From positions 1,582,798-1,646,797 of the forward strand of contig HG934468.1 of assembly GCA_000723505.1 (NCBI GenBank): a DNA stretch of 64,000 nucleotides, given 5' to 3'. Made by a program: the position numbers and the translations under genes. Positions 1-8,020 of the stretch are shown here, piece after piece. The stretch is from Mucinivorans hirudinis. Lineage in GTDB: Bacteria > Bacteroidota > Bacteroidia > Bacteroidales > Rikenellaceae. Under the pieces are notes generated by a model. That model saw only the letters and a list, made by a program, of their open reading frames with translations. It did no database searches and was not told the origin of the DNA. Numbering within the stretch: position 1 is the stretch's first letter; each line of letters starts with the position of its first letter.

Positions 1-1
1 A

Positions 2-1918
2 GAGATTGACGCGATTATCAATAACCCGGCTGCTCCCACTTTCGAGAACACCATTGTCGCCTATGACAACACGGGCGAGTTTCTGGCGAAGGTGAGTTCG
101 GTTTTCGGCTGCATCACCGGCACGGACATCACCCCCGAGTTGGAGGAGATTCAGGCAAAAGTTTCGCGCCTCTCCACTGCTCACCGAAGCGATATTTCGT
201 TGAATGATAAACTATTCGCCAGAATAAAAAATGTTTATGACCAACGCAACAATTTGGGGTTAGACCCCGTACAGATGCGTCTGTTGGAAAAGATATATAA
301 AGGCTTCGAGCGCAACGGCGCTGACCTCTCGCAGGCTGACAAGGAAAAACTTCGCAAAATTGATGAGCAGTTATCAAAACTTTCGCTCGACTTCGGGCGC
401 AATCTACGCAAGGATAATGGCGAATTTTTTGTGCTCGTTACCGATGTTAAGGATTTGAAGGGTCTGCCAAAGAGCAGCATAGACGCTGCCCGAGAGGAGG
501 CTAAAGCGCGCGGCAAAGCCCAAGGCTACGCCTTTACTCTGGACAAACCCTCGATGTTGCCCTTCCTGCAATATGCCGACAATCGCGAGCTTCGCAAACA
601 ACTCTACACCGGATACTTAGAGCGTTGCAACCACAACAACGCAACAGACAACAAAGCGGTTATCAACCAGATTATCAACCTCAAATTGGAGCGTGCAAAG
701 TTGATGGGTTTTCCTAATCCGGCTGCGTTCATTGTAGAGAACAATATGGCTAAAAATACCGATGCCATCTATGAGCTACTGGGCGAACTTTGGACGCCTG
801 CTCTCAAGCGTGCTGCCGAGGAAGAGGCTCAAATGAAAGCCATTATGAACAAGGAGGGCATTGCAGGCGATATTCAACAGTGGGATTGGTGGTACTATTC
901 AGAAAAGCTCAGAGAGGCGAAATACGCACTCAACGAAGAGGAGTTGCGCCCCTATTTTGAACTGAACGCCACTCTGCAGGGATTGTTGGACTTGACCTCG
1001 AAGATGTGGGGGCTTCAATATAAAGATATTACCGCACAAGTGCCTACATATAACTCTGAAAACAAAGTCTTTGAAGTTCGCGAAAAAGATGGTTCGCTTG
1101 TGGGGGTTGTCTACTGGGATTTCCACCCGCGCTCGAGCAAACGTGTGGGGGCTTGGTGTACACGCTTCCGCGGTCAATCGTATAAGAATGGTGAAAAGAT
1201 AACACCTATTGTGTCAATCGTTTGTAATTTTACAAAAGCAAGTGGCGACACTCCCGCTCTATTGAGTTTGGACGAGGTGGGTACATTGTTCCACGAGTAC
1301 GGACACGGTCTGCACTCGCTCTTTGCCGACAACAAATATAAGGGGGTATCGGGCGTGGAGCGCGACTTCGTGGAGTTCCCCTCCAAGATTATGGAGAACT
1401 GGGCTTTAGAACCCGAAATGTTGCGCAGCTATGCAAAACACTACAAAACAGGTGAGGTTATCACGGACGATATGATTGCGAAAATCCAGAACGCCGCCCT
1501 GTTCAACCAAGGTTTCGAGACCGTAGAATACCTGATGGCTTCACTCCTTGATATGGACTACCACACTGTGGCTGAGAATGGTAAGATTGACGTTGCGGCA
1601 TTTGAAAACCGCTCATTCGCAAGATGGAACAACCCGGCAGCCATAGCCCCTCGCTACCGCTCGACCTACTTCCAACACATCTTCAGCGGAGGATATTCAG
1701 CCGGATACTACGTATACATATGGGCGGAGGTGCTTGCGGCAGACGGTTACGCAGCATTTGCCGAAACAGGCGATATCTACAACCCCGAGGTGGCAAAAAA
1801 ACTTCGTGAAGAGATACTTAGCCGCGGCGGCTCGGCAGACGGAATGACCCTCTACCGCAACTATCGGGGCAAGGAGGCTTCCAAACAACCGCTGATGGAG
1901 AGTCGGGGGCTGTTGTAG
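2..1918 (+). CDS. dcp: M3 family zinc metallopeptidase (peptidyl-dipeptidase Dcp-like), 5' end outside window
   Basis: The reading frame is open from base 2 and its first codons read like the N-terminal part of M3 dipeptidases (a PTFENT-type motif), so the start lies upstream of the window and the GTG at 92 is internal. About 638 residues are visible; Dcp proteins are near 700. The zinc motif HEYGH is encoded at 1292-1306, followed by the GLHSLF stretch and the ligand-bearing FVEFPSKIMENW segment. The family removes dipeptides from peptide C-termini, in the cytoplasm or periplasm. No signal peptide can be judged because the N-terminus is missing. A tandem-repeat spacer separates it from the next gene. 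Confidence 0.93.
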   Translation, partial: EIDAIINNPAAPTFENTIVAYDNTGEFLAKVSSVFGCITGTDITPELEEIQAKVSRLSTAHRSDISLNDKLFARIKNVYDQRNNLGLDPVQMRLLEKIYKGFERNGADLSQADKEKLRKIDEQLSKLSLDFGRNLRKDNGEFFVLVTDVKDLKGLPKSSIDAAREEAKARGKAQGYAFTLDKPSMLPFLQYADNRELRKQLYTGYLERCNHNNATDNKAVINQIINLKLERAKLMGFPNPAAFIVENNMAKNTDAIYELLGELWTPALKRAAEEEAQMKAIMNKEGIAGDIQQWDWWYYSEKLREAKYALNEEELRPYFELNATLQGLLDLTSKMWGLQYKDITAQVPTYNSENKVFEVREKDGSLVGVVYWDFHPRSSKRVGAWCTRFRGQSYKNGEKITPIVSIVCNFTKASGDTPALLSLDEVGTLFHEYGHGLHSLFADNKYKGVSGVERDFVEFPSKIMENWALEPEMLRSYAKHYKTGEVITDDMIAKIQNAALFNQGFETVEYLMASLLDMDYHTVAENGKIDVAAFENRSFARWNNPAAIAPRYRSTYFQHIFSGGYSAGYYVYIWAEVLAADGYAAFAETGDIYNPEVAKKLREEILSRGGSADGMTLYRNYRGKEASKQPLMESRGLL

Positions 1919-1927
1919 GGGAGAGAG

Positions 1928-2003
1928 TGGTTTGTGTGGTTTGTGTGGTTGGTGTGGATTTTAGGACTGGTAGGACTGGTAGGTCTGGTAGGTCTGGTAG
2001 GGA
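1928..2003. repeat. Two adjacent short tandem repeats (GT-rich, then TAGGACTGG units)
   Basis: Bases 1928-1957 hold about three copies of a ten-base GT-rich unit (gtggtttgtg type). Bases 1960-2003 hold about four and a half copies of the nine-base unit TAGGACTGG or TAGGTCTGG. The array ends roughly ten bases before the start of the next gene. Related TAGGAC/TAGGTC words occur at 12447-12463, 28190-28222 and 51091-51172, so this is one member of a dispersed family rather than a single local slippage event. Confidence 0.85.
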
Positions 2004-2012
2004 GTAATTTTT

Positions 2013-2906
2013 ATGGCAATAATATTTCTTTTCTTAGTTGCGCTGCTGCTGCCGGGTGTGATAAATCGCACCCGTGCAGTGTGTAGCGGACGCAAGGGAT
2101 ACAGGATTTTTCAGCCGCTGATGACCGTTGGTGTCTTGCTCAGAAAGGGGAGCATTTACAGCGCGCAGGCAACAGCAATAACGCGACTTGCACCGGTGGT
2201 CAATCTGGCGTGCATCTTTGGGGCGGCATTATTTGTGCCGATGGGACGTTATGGCGGAGTGCTCCATTTCTCGGGCGATGTGGTGGTTTTTCTCTTTTTG
2301 ATGACCTTGGCGCGTGTGGCGATGATATGGGGAGCTATGGACGCGGGCAGCTCTTTTCAGGGGATGGGAGCAACGCGGGAGATGCTATTTGGGGCGTTGG
2401 CTGAGCCCGCAATGTTGCTTTTGGTGGCAACGCTGGTGATGATTACGGGCTACACTTCGTTTTCGCAGATTTTTGCCGAGTTCGACAATCTTACCGTAAA
2501 TCTGTTGATATTGAGTATTGTGGTAGGCTTCGGCTTTTACAAACTCTTTATATGCGAGTGTGGGCGAGTGCCATTCGACGACCCGCGAACACACCTGGAG
2601 CTGACGATGATTCACGAAGTAATGATACTCGACCTCTCGGGTGTAGATTTGGCGTTTGTCAATATCGCTTCGTGGTTGAAGATGGCAATATTTTCGATGC
2701 TTATCGCCAACGCACTCATTCCGGCTACACAACACGGGTGGTTGTTGGTGGTGTTGTTCACGGTGGTGCAACTGATGGTTGGTATCCTTACGGGCTTGGG
2801 TGAGTCGTTCACCGCCCGCAATCGTATGAATAAAAACGCCACATACTTAGCAACTGCCTCGGCTGTGGGGCTGTTGGCATTTATTGTGGCGATGTACTTG
2901 ATATAG
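2013..2906 (+). CDS. hyfC: Hydrogenase-4/formate hydrogenlyase membrane subunit C (HyfC/HycD, NuoH-like)
   Basis: A 297-residue polytopic membrane protein with about eight hydrophobic segments. It carries the HyfC/HycD hallmark near residues 190-215, where VPFDDPRTHLELTMIHE is followed by a leucine-rich segment. In group 4 [NiFe] hydrogenases and complex I this subunit sits at the junction of the hydrophilic arm and the membrane. It lies 7 bases before a hyfE-like gene, so the two are probably cotranscribed. The expected neighbours (hyfB, hyfF and the hyfG large subunit) are not in the window. A HyfI-like small subunit lies alone about 20 kb away. Start chosen at the ATG after the tandem repeat. 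Confidence 0.82.
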   Translation: MAIIFLFLVALLLPGVINRTRAVCSGRKGYRIFQPLMTVGVLLRKGSIYSAQATAITRLAPVVNLACIFGAALFVPMGRYGGVLHFSGDVVVFLFLMTLARVAMIWGAMDAGSSFQGMGATREMLFGALAEPAMLLLVATLVMITGYTSFSQIFAEFDNLTVNLLILSIVVGFGFYKLFICECGRVPFDDPRTHLELTMIHEVMILDLSGVDLAFVNIASWLKMAIFSMLIANALIPATQHGWLLVVLFTVVQLMVGILTGLGESFTARNRMNKNATYLATASAVGLLAFIVAMYLI

Positions 2907-2913
2907 TCGAAAA

Positions 2914-3543
2914 ATGCTTCTTGCTCTGGTTATAATCTATGCTGTGTCGCTGCTATATATATGTATTGCAGAGCGTTTTAGGCACTATGCACTCTTGGTT
3001 GGTTTGCAGGGGTGGGTGCTGATGTTTGTGGCTCTGGCTAACCTTGGACACAGCACAGTTGCCGAGCAGATTTTCGTGGTTGCCGAGACTCTTATTTTCA
3101 AAGGTATATTGGTACCGTATATGCTTTTCACGGTCATAAAACGCACTAAAATCAATAAGGTGCATCGGATTTCTATGCCCACCTTCATCTCGGCTCTGAT
3201 TTCCGTGGCGGCGCTTATTGTGAGCTTGACAATCACCAAATACCTTGCTGATAGTCAGGTGAACAGTATATTTTTCGGTATATCGCTCTTCGGACTTCTC
3301 ACGGGGCTGATTCTCATTACCACTCACCGCCGAATATTCTCACATTTGATTGGTTTTTTGGTGATTGAGAATGGAGTTTTTTTGTTTTCGTTGGCTGTTG
3401 GGGTCGAGATGCCATTTTTGATAAACGTTGGCATTCTGCTCGATATTTTGATGGGTGTTCTGATGCTTGGCTTGTTTATCAATAAGATAGGTGAGCGGAT
3501 GCACTCACTGGACAGTGAGGAGCTTACAAAAATAAAGGATTAG
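2914..3543 (+). CDS. hyfE: Hydrogenase-4 component E-like membrane protein
   Basis: A 209-residue membrane protein with about six hydrophobic helices, matching the HyfE family in length and hydrophobic profile and sitting directly after hyfC. HyfE combines an MnhC/NuoK-like part with an extra N-terminal region and belongs to the membrane ion-translocating arm of hydrogenase-4-type complexes. The assignment rests on overall character and position rather than on a catalytic motif. After this gene the context changes to a secreted repeat protein, so the hyf set here is only two genes long. Confidence 0.72.
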   Translation: MLLALVIIYAVSLLYICIAERFRHYALLVGLQGWVLMFVALANLGHSTVAEQIFVVAETLIFKGILVPYMLFTVIKRTKINKVHRISMPTFISALISVAALIVSLTITKYLADSQVNSIFFGISLFGLLTGLILITTHRRIFSHLIGFLVIENGVFLFSLAVGVEMPFLINVGILLDILMGVLMLGLFINKIGERMHSLDSEELTKIKD

Positions 3544-3576
3544 TTTTTACGTTAGTTATAAAAAACATTTTTGGTT

Positions 3577-4188
3577 ATGAAAAAAATATTTCTTTTTTTA
3601 TTTTTGCTCTTCTCTGCGCAAATAGTTAATGCTCAGGTTAGCACAGTGATAACAGATTTATCGGGGCGCGCTCAGATTGTGGTGGAGGTTAAGCGGGACG
3701 GCTGGGTTGTTCTCGACCTTTACGGCAAGATAATCGACATTGTCGGCTTGGATGGGTTCACCGAATTTTACTCCGATTTTTTCGACCACGAGGCGGGCAA
3801 GATTAAGTCCATTGACGGTGTGAAGTTTCAGTACTACTCCGACTTCTACGACTATGAATCGGGTAAAATCAAGCAGATAGGCTCGATTTCATTTAAGTAC
3901 TACTCCGACTTTTACGCCTATGAGTCGGGCAAGCTAAAGAGCATAGGAAACGTTGACTTCAAATACCACTCCGACTTCTATGACTACCAGAAAGGCAAGA
4001 TAAAGAGCATTGGGGGCGTACCATTCGAGTATAACTCCGATTTTTATGAACATCAAAAGGGGCTTATAAAGAGCATCGGCAGTAACAAATACACTTACTC
4101 GAATAGTTGGTCGTCGCGTCGTGGGCGTATAGAGTCGGGAATGAGGAAATTTAAGGCAAACAATATAGAATTTATTGTTAAATTTTAG
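3577..4188 (+). CDS. Secreted protein with tandem 22-residue YYSDFYDY repeats
   Basis: I do not recognise a named family. The ATG at 3577 gives 203 residues starting with a clear signal peptide (MKKIFLFLFLLFSA, cleavage near AQ). From about residue 60 five consecutive 22-residue units follow the pattern [YF]-x-SDF-[YF]-x-[YH]-x-x-GKIKSIG, with diverging edges. The regular aromatic/GK pattern suggests a repetitive beta structure on the cell surface or in the periplasm. This is inference. A large inverted repeat lies just downstream. The upstream TTG at 3571 is a poorer start because the signal peptide begins at the ATG. Confidence 0.75.
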   Translation: MKKIFLFLFLLFSAQIVNAQVSTVITDLSGRAQIVVEVKRDGWVVLDLYGKIIDIVGLDGFTEFYSDFFDHEAGKIKSIDGVKFQYYSDFYDYESGKIKQIGSISFKYYSDFYAYESGKLKSIGNVDFKYHSDFYDYQKGKIKSIGGVPFEYNSDFYEHQKGLIKSIGSNKYTYSNSWSSRRGRIESGMRKFKANNIEFIVKF

Positions 4189-4200
4189 AAACTGTTTCTT

Positions 4201-4397
4201 AAGTGGGGAAAAATAATTAATGGTACATTTTTTCGAGTCTATTTTTTAGCAGATTTTTTATTTTGAATCCGAAAATGTAGCGGGCTACATTAAGGATTTG
4301 AAATAAAAAATCTGCTAAAAAATAGACTCGAAAAAGAAAAACAGTTCCATTAAAAGTACCTCATTAAAAATGTACAATGAATTCTTTTTCCCCACTT
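4201..4397. repeat. ~197 bp nested palindrome in an intergenic region
   Basis: Three inverted repeats are nested about one centre. The outer arms (4201-4232 and 4366-4397) are imperfect and share AAGTGGGGAAAAA against TTTTTCCCCACTT. The middle arms (4229-4263 and 4301-4335) are a perfect 35 bp match. The core AATGTAGC-GG-GCTACATT spans 4274-4291. As RNA it would form one very long hairpin. It ends 27 bases before the start codon of the S37 peptidase gene. It could be a terminator, an attenuator or a small palindromic repeat element. Confidence 0.85.
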
Positions 4398-4424
4398 AAT
4401 TACCTGAAAATTAAACAAAAAAAT

Positions 4425-5702
4425 ATGATAAAATTATTGGCAGTTACAGTAGCCTTAGTGGCATTCAACATTGTGGGAGCCACTACATTACAGGAGAAAT
4501 TACTAAAAATCAACGGAGTAGTCTCTGTGGAGCAATTAGAGAAGGGGAGTTTTCTGGAGCGTTACGTTGTGACATTCACCCAACCCTTAGACCACAAGAA
4601 CCTGAAAAAGGGTACTTTCGAGCAGCGCGTTGTTGTGGCACACGCCGGCGATAACCGTCCGACACTCTTGGTAACGGAAGGTTACGGCGGAGCGCGAGCA
4701 TTAAGCCCACGTTATCGCGAGGAGATTTCCACGAAGCTCAATACAAACCAGATATTTGTTGAGCACCGCTTTTTCGGAGAGTCCACCCCCTCGCCTTGCA
4801 ACTGGGATTTTTTGACGGGAGAGAATGCGTCAGGGGATTTACACGCTGTACGTGAGGCACTTCGCGAGATTTACCCTGCTAAATGGGTGGCTTCGGGTGT
4901 GAGCAAGGGGGGGCAGAATACGATGATATATGCAAGTTTCTACCCCGATGATGTGGATGTTTATGTACCCTATGTGGGTCCGGTTTGCTTTGGAGTGGAG
5001 GATGGCAGGCACGAGCCGTTTTTGGAAAATGTGGGTAGTGAGGGCGAACGCGAGGTAATTCTAAATTTTCAGAAAGAGGTTCTCAAACGTCGCCAAGAGT
5101 TGATGCCTCTTTTTAGGGAATATTGTGAGGGTAAGGGATATAAATTTCAGATTCCTATTGAGGAGGTATTCGATTACACGGTACTGGAATATCCGTTTTC
5201 CATTTGGCAGTGGGGCACGGCTGTGAGTACGATTCCGCCTGTGGACGGGTCTCACCAAGAGCTTTTCGACCACCTGGTGGCTATTGTGGGACCCGACTAC
5301 TTGGCAATCTCGGACGAGCCTTCCTTCTTTGTGCAGGCGGCACGCGAGCTGGGTTATTATGGGTATGATACTAAACCATTTGATGGACTGTTAGCAATTA
5401 AGGATGCGAGAGGTTATCTCAAGAAAGTATTCTTGCCCAAGGATGCTCAAAATATTAAATTTTCAAAAAATCTGTCGAACAAGATAACCGACTATCTATT
5501 GAAGAATGACCCTAAGATGATTTTCATCTATGGAGAGATAGACCCCTGGAGTGCGGCTATGCCGTTGGCAAAAGTGTTTGACGGCAAAAAAAATATGCAA
5601 TTAGTAATAGAAAAACGGGGTAGCCACCGCGCACGCATAAACTCCTTGCCCGAGGCTGAGAGAGATGCCGTGTGGGCGTTACTAGCCGGTTGGCTGAAAT
5701 AG
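4425..5702 (+). CDS. Secreted S37-type (PS-10) serine tripeptidyl aminopeptidase
   Basis: The chosen ATG at 4425 gives 425 residues opening with a signal peptide (MIKLLAVTVALVAF). An upstream in-frame ATG at 4377 lies inside the right arm of the palindrome and would add 16 polar residues, so it is unlikely. Family features are the FTQPLDHKN segment, a TEGYGG loop, the GVSKGG nucleophile elbow with serine near residue 160, EIDPWSA with the probable acid, and GSHRARI with the probable histidine near the C-terminus. Such enzymes release short peptides from N-termini outside the cytoplasm. Probably monocistronic. Confidence 0.85.
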   Translation: MIKLLAVTVALVAFNIVGATTLQEKLLKINGVVSVEQLEKGSFLERYVVTFTQPLDHKNLKKGTFEQRVVVAHAGDNRPTLLVTEGYGGARALSPRYREEISTKLNTNQIFVEHRFFGESTPSPCNWDFLTGENASGDLHAVREALREIYPAKWVASGVSKGGQNTMIYASFYPDDVDVYVPYVGPVCFGVEDGRHEPFLENVGSEGEREVILNFQKEVLKRRQELMPLFREYCEGKGYKFQIPIEEVFDYTVLEYPFSIWQWGTAVSTIPPVDGSHQELFDHLVAIVGPDYLAISDEPSFFVQAARELGYYGYDTKPFDGLLAIKDARGYLKKVFLPKDAQNIKFSKNLSNKITDYLLKNDPKMIFIYGEIDPWSAAMPLAKVFDGKKNMQLVIEKRGSHRARINSLPEAERDAVWALLAGWLK

Positions 5703-5790
5703 TAAAGGGTGATTTCAAAGGAAAGGGTTACACATAATGGGCAGATATTAACCTCTATCGGGAGGTAGGTGGCATTAAGGTATAGGTGAG

Positions 5791-6168
5791 ATGAGTGGGG
5801 TAAAGGTTTTCGATAAAGTCCGCGGTAGGCATCTGGTGCTCACCCCTGAGGAGGGGGTGAGGCAGTGGTTTGTAGACTACCTGAGCCGGCAGTTGGGTGT
5901 GGATGAGTACCGCATTGGACGCGAGGTTACCGTTGATGCACATAATCGAGCGGATATTGTGGTTTATGACCGCGCGGGCAGGGCGCAACTTATCGTGGAG
6001 TGTAAGGCACCTACGGTGGCAATAGGGAGAGAGGTCGTAGAGCAGTTGGCTAGATATAATAATCTGCTGGGTGGGGTTGAGTATCTGGTGGCGACGAACG
6101 GTTCGACTACGGTGGCTCTGAGGCTCGTTAATGGGGCGTATGAGAGCACAGATGAACTGGTGCTGTAG
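5791..6168 (+). CDS. Small protein with type I restriction HsdR N-terminal-like (PD-(D/E)xK) domain
   Basis: A 125-residue protein with the nuclease-like core RADIVVYDRAG followed by AQLIVECKAP, which is the D...ExK arrangement of PD-(D/E)xK folds. The N-terminal LTPEEGVRQ stretch is typical of stand-alone HsdR-N proteins found in many Bacteroidota outside restriction operons. No specificity or methylase genes are nearby, so this is not a restriction system. A stop codon at 5776 in the same frame leaves the ATG at 5791 as the start. A strong terminator follows within three bases. Confidence 0.72.
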   Translation: MSGVKVFDKVRGRHLVLTPEEGVRQWFVDYLSRQLGVDEYRIGREVTVDAHNRADIVVYDRAGRAQLIVECKAPTVAIGREVVEQLARYNNLLGGVEYLVATNGSTTVALRLVNGAYESTDELVL

Positions 6169-6170
6169 AG

Positions 6171-6203
6171 ATGGGGGGCTTTATAGCTCCCCATTTTTTT
6201 TTT
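6171..6203 (+). terminator. Rho-independent terminator
   Basis: ATGGGG and CCCCAT arms (6171-6176 and 6189-6194), extended by GGCT/AGCT, form a ten-pair stem with a four-base loop, followed by about ten T residues. It closes the PD-(D/E)xK gene. Confidence 0.88.
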
Positions 6204-6240
6204 ACAATCTGTTTTACACACAATTTTTATCTTCTTTATT

Positions 6241-6720
6241 TTAATTTAATGTATTTAATAAATATTTAATAATAATAATAATAATAGGCTGTTGATAAGT
6301 ATAACAACTTGGGGGATATGAGATGTTATAAACAATTTATAATATGCAAATATGTTGTAAATTAAGATTATAAAAAGTTGTTAACATTTTTGCAGGTAGG
6401 TTGTTGACATATCAGTTACTAACAATGGGTGTATGAATTGTGCTTAATCGGGTCGAAGAGATGTCAGCAAAAATTTAATAACTTTTTTATTGCAAAACCG
6501 AAAATTTTACTTCATCTTTTAACGTTAGCACTATTAAGCAAACTGCCAAATAAAGTTGTTATAACTTTTCAACAACACTTTTAACATTTAGACACTTTTA
6601 CTTAATGTTGATTATCAGTTAGTTTCAATTAAGCAAAAAAAGTTATCTACAAGTTATTATTAAGCAAAAAAAATATGAATAAATATTTGATTTCTTGCAT
6701 ATATTCACTAACTTTGGGAA
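6241..6720. other. Origin-like AT-rich region with DnaA-box-like words (candidate oriC)
   Basis: There is no gene in 6204-7133. This part is very AT-rich and has a TAA trinucleotide run near 6269-6287. Words close to the DnaA box TTATCCACA are TGTTGATAA (6290-6298), TTTTCAACA (6566-6574), TGTTGATTA (6606-6614) and TTATCTACA (6643-6651). A 21-22 bp nearly perfect inverted repeat joins 6290-6310 and 6553-6574. The word ATTAAGCAAA occurs three times between 6532 and 6672. No dnaA gene is present, but Bacteroidota origins are often not next to dnaA. The parS sites 31-35 kb away agree with an origin nearby. No consensus-perfect DnaA box is seen. Confidence 0.35.
6686..6716 (+). promoter_or_regulatory. 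Bacteroidota-type promoter with no adjacent gene
   Basis: TTTG at 6686-6689, a 19-base spacer and TAACTTTG at 6709-6716 match the -33/-7 consensus of Bacteroidota housekeeping promoters. The next start codon is 418 bases downstream, so it may drive a small RNA. Confidence 0.65.
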
Positions 6721-6721
6721 T

Positions 6722-6885
6722 CACAATAGTGCGTTAATAAGTTAATTAACACGTTGATATTCCGTATAATATCTAGTATTATCGCCCTTGGAAGCCCTGA
6801 GTCTCAGTCGTGATAACTATCTTAATAACCTGTCTATGATGATAACCGGCAACAGCGCCGGTTGACAGTAGTCGTAAATTTTTAG
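6722..6885 (+). ncRNA. Candidate small non-coding RNA (unidentified)
   Basis: The stretch lies directly after a consensus promoter, has no open frame of note and is less AT-rich than its surroundings. It contains a seven-pair AACCGGC/GCCGGTT hairpin near 6843-6862. I could not fit it to tmRNA, RNase P RNA or the signal recognition particle RNA. A 6S-like RNA is possible but no closing stem was found. The 3' end is a guess. Confidence 0.3.
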
Positions 6886-6897
6886 CGAACTATTCAT

Positions 6898-7082
6898 TTA
6901 TTAACTCGGAATTAAAGAATTTGGATTTTTGACAACTCTTTCGCGCAATTTCATCGTTATGTCCTGCAATAAAAATCCTCATATAAGTCAATTATACTCC
7001 GGTTTTTATTGCAGCAAAAGCCTTGAACTGCGATAAAATATCTGCAACAAATTATCCAAATTCTTTAATACCGAGTCAATAA
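6898..7082. repeat. Dispersed inverted-repeat element, copy A (full length)
   Basis: A 185 bp element bounded by 27 bp terminal inverted repeats (6898-6924 and 7056-7082, 25 of 27 matching) of the type TTATTAACTCGGAATTAAAG. An internal perfect 12 bp inverted repeat (6964-6975 and 7003-7014, CTGCAATAAAAA) is also present. It shares long internal stretches with the copy at 45961-46130. It carries no coding sequence. The size and ends resemble a miniature inverted-repeat element. It sits just upstream of cysQ. Confidence 0.85.
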
Positions 7083-7133
7083 GAGGAGTTATAAAAATTA
7101 GCAGTTTCTCACTTCCATTTAATAACTATAATT

Positions 7134-7970
7134 ATGTGTTTAGCCCGTGAGCAGACAGACTTTTTATTGACAAGAGCCTTCAACGCCGCAGTAAGTGCAG
7201 GTGCGAAGATTTATGAGATTTACACGAGCTATGACGACTTTGGTGTCAGCCTCAAAGCCGACTCCACACCAATCACCATAGCCGACCGCCAGGCGCACTC
7301 CATAATCGCCAAGCGGCTTGCGCAAACCAGAATCCCCATCCTGAGCGAAGAGGGGCGAGATATACTCTACGAGGAGCGGCAAAATTGGGATCTCTTCTGG
7401 TTGGTAGACCCCCTTGACGGTACAAGACAATTCATCGAGCGTACAGGAGAGTTTACCATCAACATCGCCCTTATTGCGGATAACAAACCTCTTTTGGGTG
7501 TAATTTATCACCCCTGTTCCGATACTGTCTACCTGAGCGACCCCGACCGCGGAGCATTTTCTAAGGTCGGTGTGAGAGTTTCTCAAACAACAGAATATAC
7601 AGTTAATGAGATTTTTCGCGATGCCCGTAAACTACCCCTACATAACGAGCAAGGGGGGAGAAGTGCACGCCTCTTGCTCAGCAGGGTGAGGGAGAGTAAC
7701 GTGGCGCACGACTTCATAGAAAACGTACGAACAGACCACCCCGACCTGCAAGTGTTGGAGTATGGCAGCTCGTTGAAACTATGTCTCTTAGCCGAGGGCA
7801 GCGCGGACTACTATATAAGAACCACTCAGACAATGGAGTGGGACACGGCAGCCGGTGAGGCTATTATGCGCGGTGCAGGAGTCCGCATATGCGATTTGCA
7901 TGGCAATGACCTTCAGTATAATAAAGAGAAACTTGAGAATCCGCCTTTTCTTTGTAAGTGCAGTAGATAG
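7134..7970 (+). CDS. cysQ: 3'(2'),5'-bisphosphate nucleotidase CysQ
   Basis: A 278-residue inositol-monophosphatase-superfamily protein. Metal-site motifs are ILSEEG, the signature DPLDGTRQFI near residues 92-101 and WDTAAGEAIMRGAG near residue 240. CysQ hydrolyses 3'-phosphoadenosine 5'-phosphate to AMP and so recycles the by-product of sulfate assimilation. The DPLDGTRQF form and the length fit CysQ better than inositol monophosphatase. The nearest upstream sequence is repeat copy A, ending about 50 bases before the start. No sulfate genes are adjacent. Probably monocistronic. Confidence 0.85.
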   Translation: MCLAREQTDFLLTRAFNAAVSAGAKIYEIYTSYDDFGVSLKADSTPITIADRQAHSIIAKRLAQTRIPILSEEGRDILYEERQNWDLFWLVDPLDGTRQFIERTGEFTINIALIADNKPLLGVIYHPCSDTVYLSDPDRGAFSKVGVRVSQTTEYTVNEIFRDARKLPLHNEQGGRSARLLLSRVRESNVAHDFIENVRTDHPDLQVLEYGSSLKLCLLAEGSADYYIRTTQTMEWDTAAGEAIMRGAGVRICDLHGNDLQYNKEKLENPPFLCKCSR

Positions 7971-8000
7971 CACTTTGGCTCCTTACAGTTCAGCCGGTTA

Positions 8001-8012
8001 TTATTAACTCGG
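8001..8012. repeat. End fragment of the dispersed inverted-repeat element (copy E)
   Basis: The twelve bases TTATTAACTCGG match the left terminus of copies A and B, after which similarity is lost. The fragment ends 9 bases before the -33 box of the nhaA promoter. It may be a decayed element or a chance match. Confidence 0.4.
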
Positions 8013-8020
8013 AAGTAGTA

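Noticed and set aside
5791-6168. Restriction-modification system
   Set aside because: Only an HsdR-N-like small protein is present; no methylase or specificity gene is nearby.
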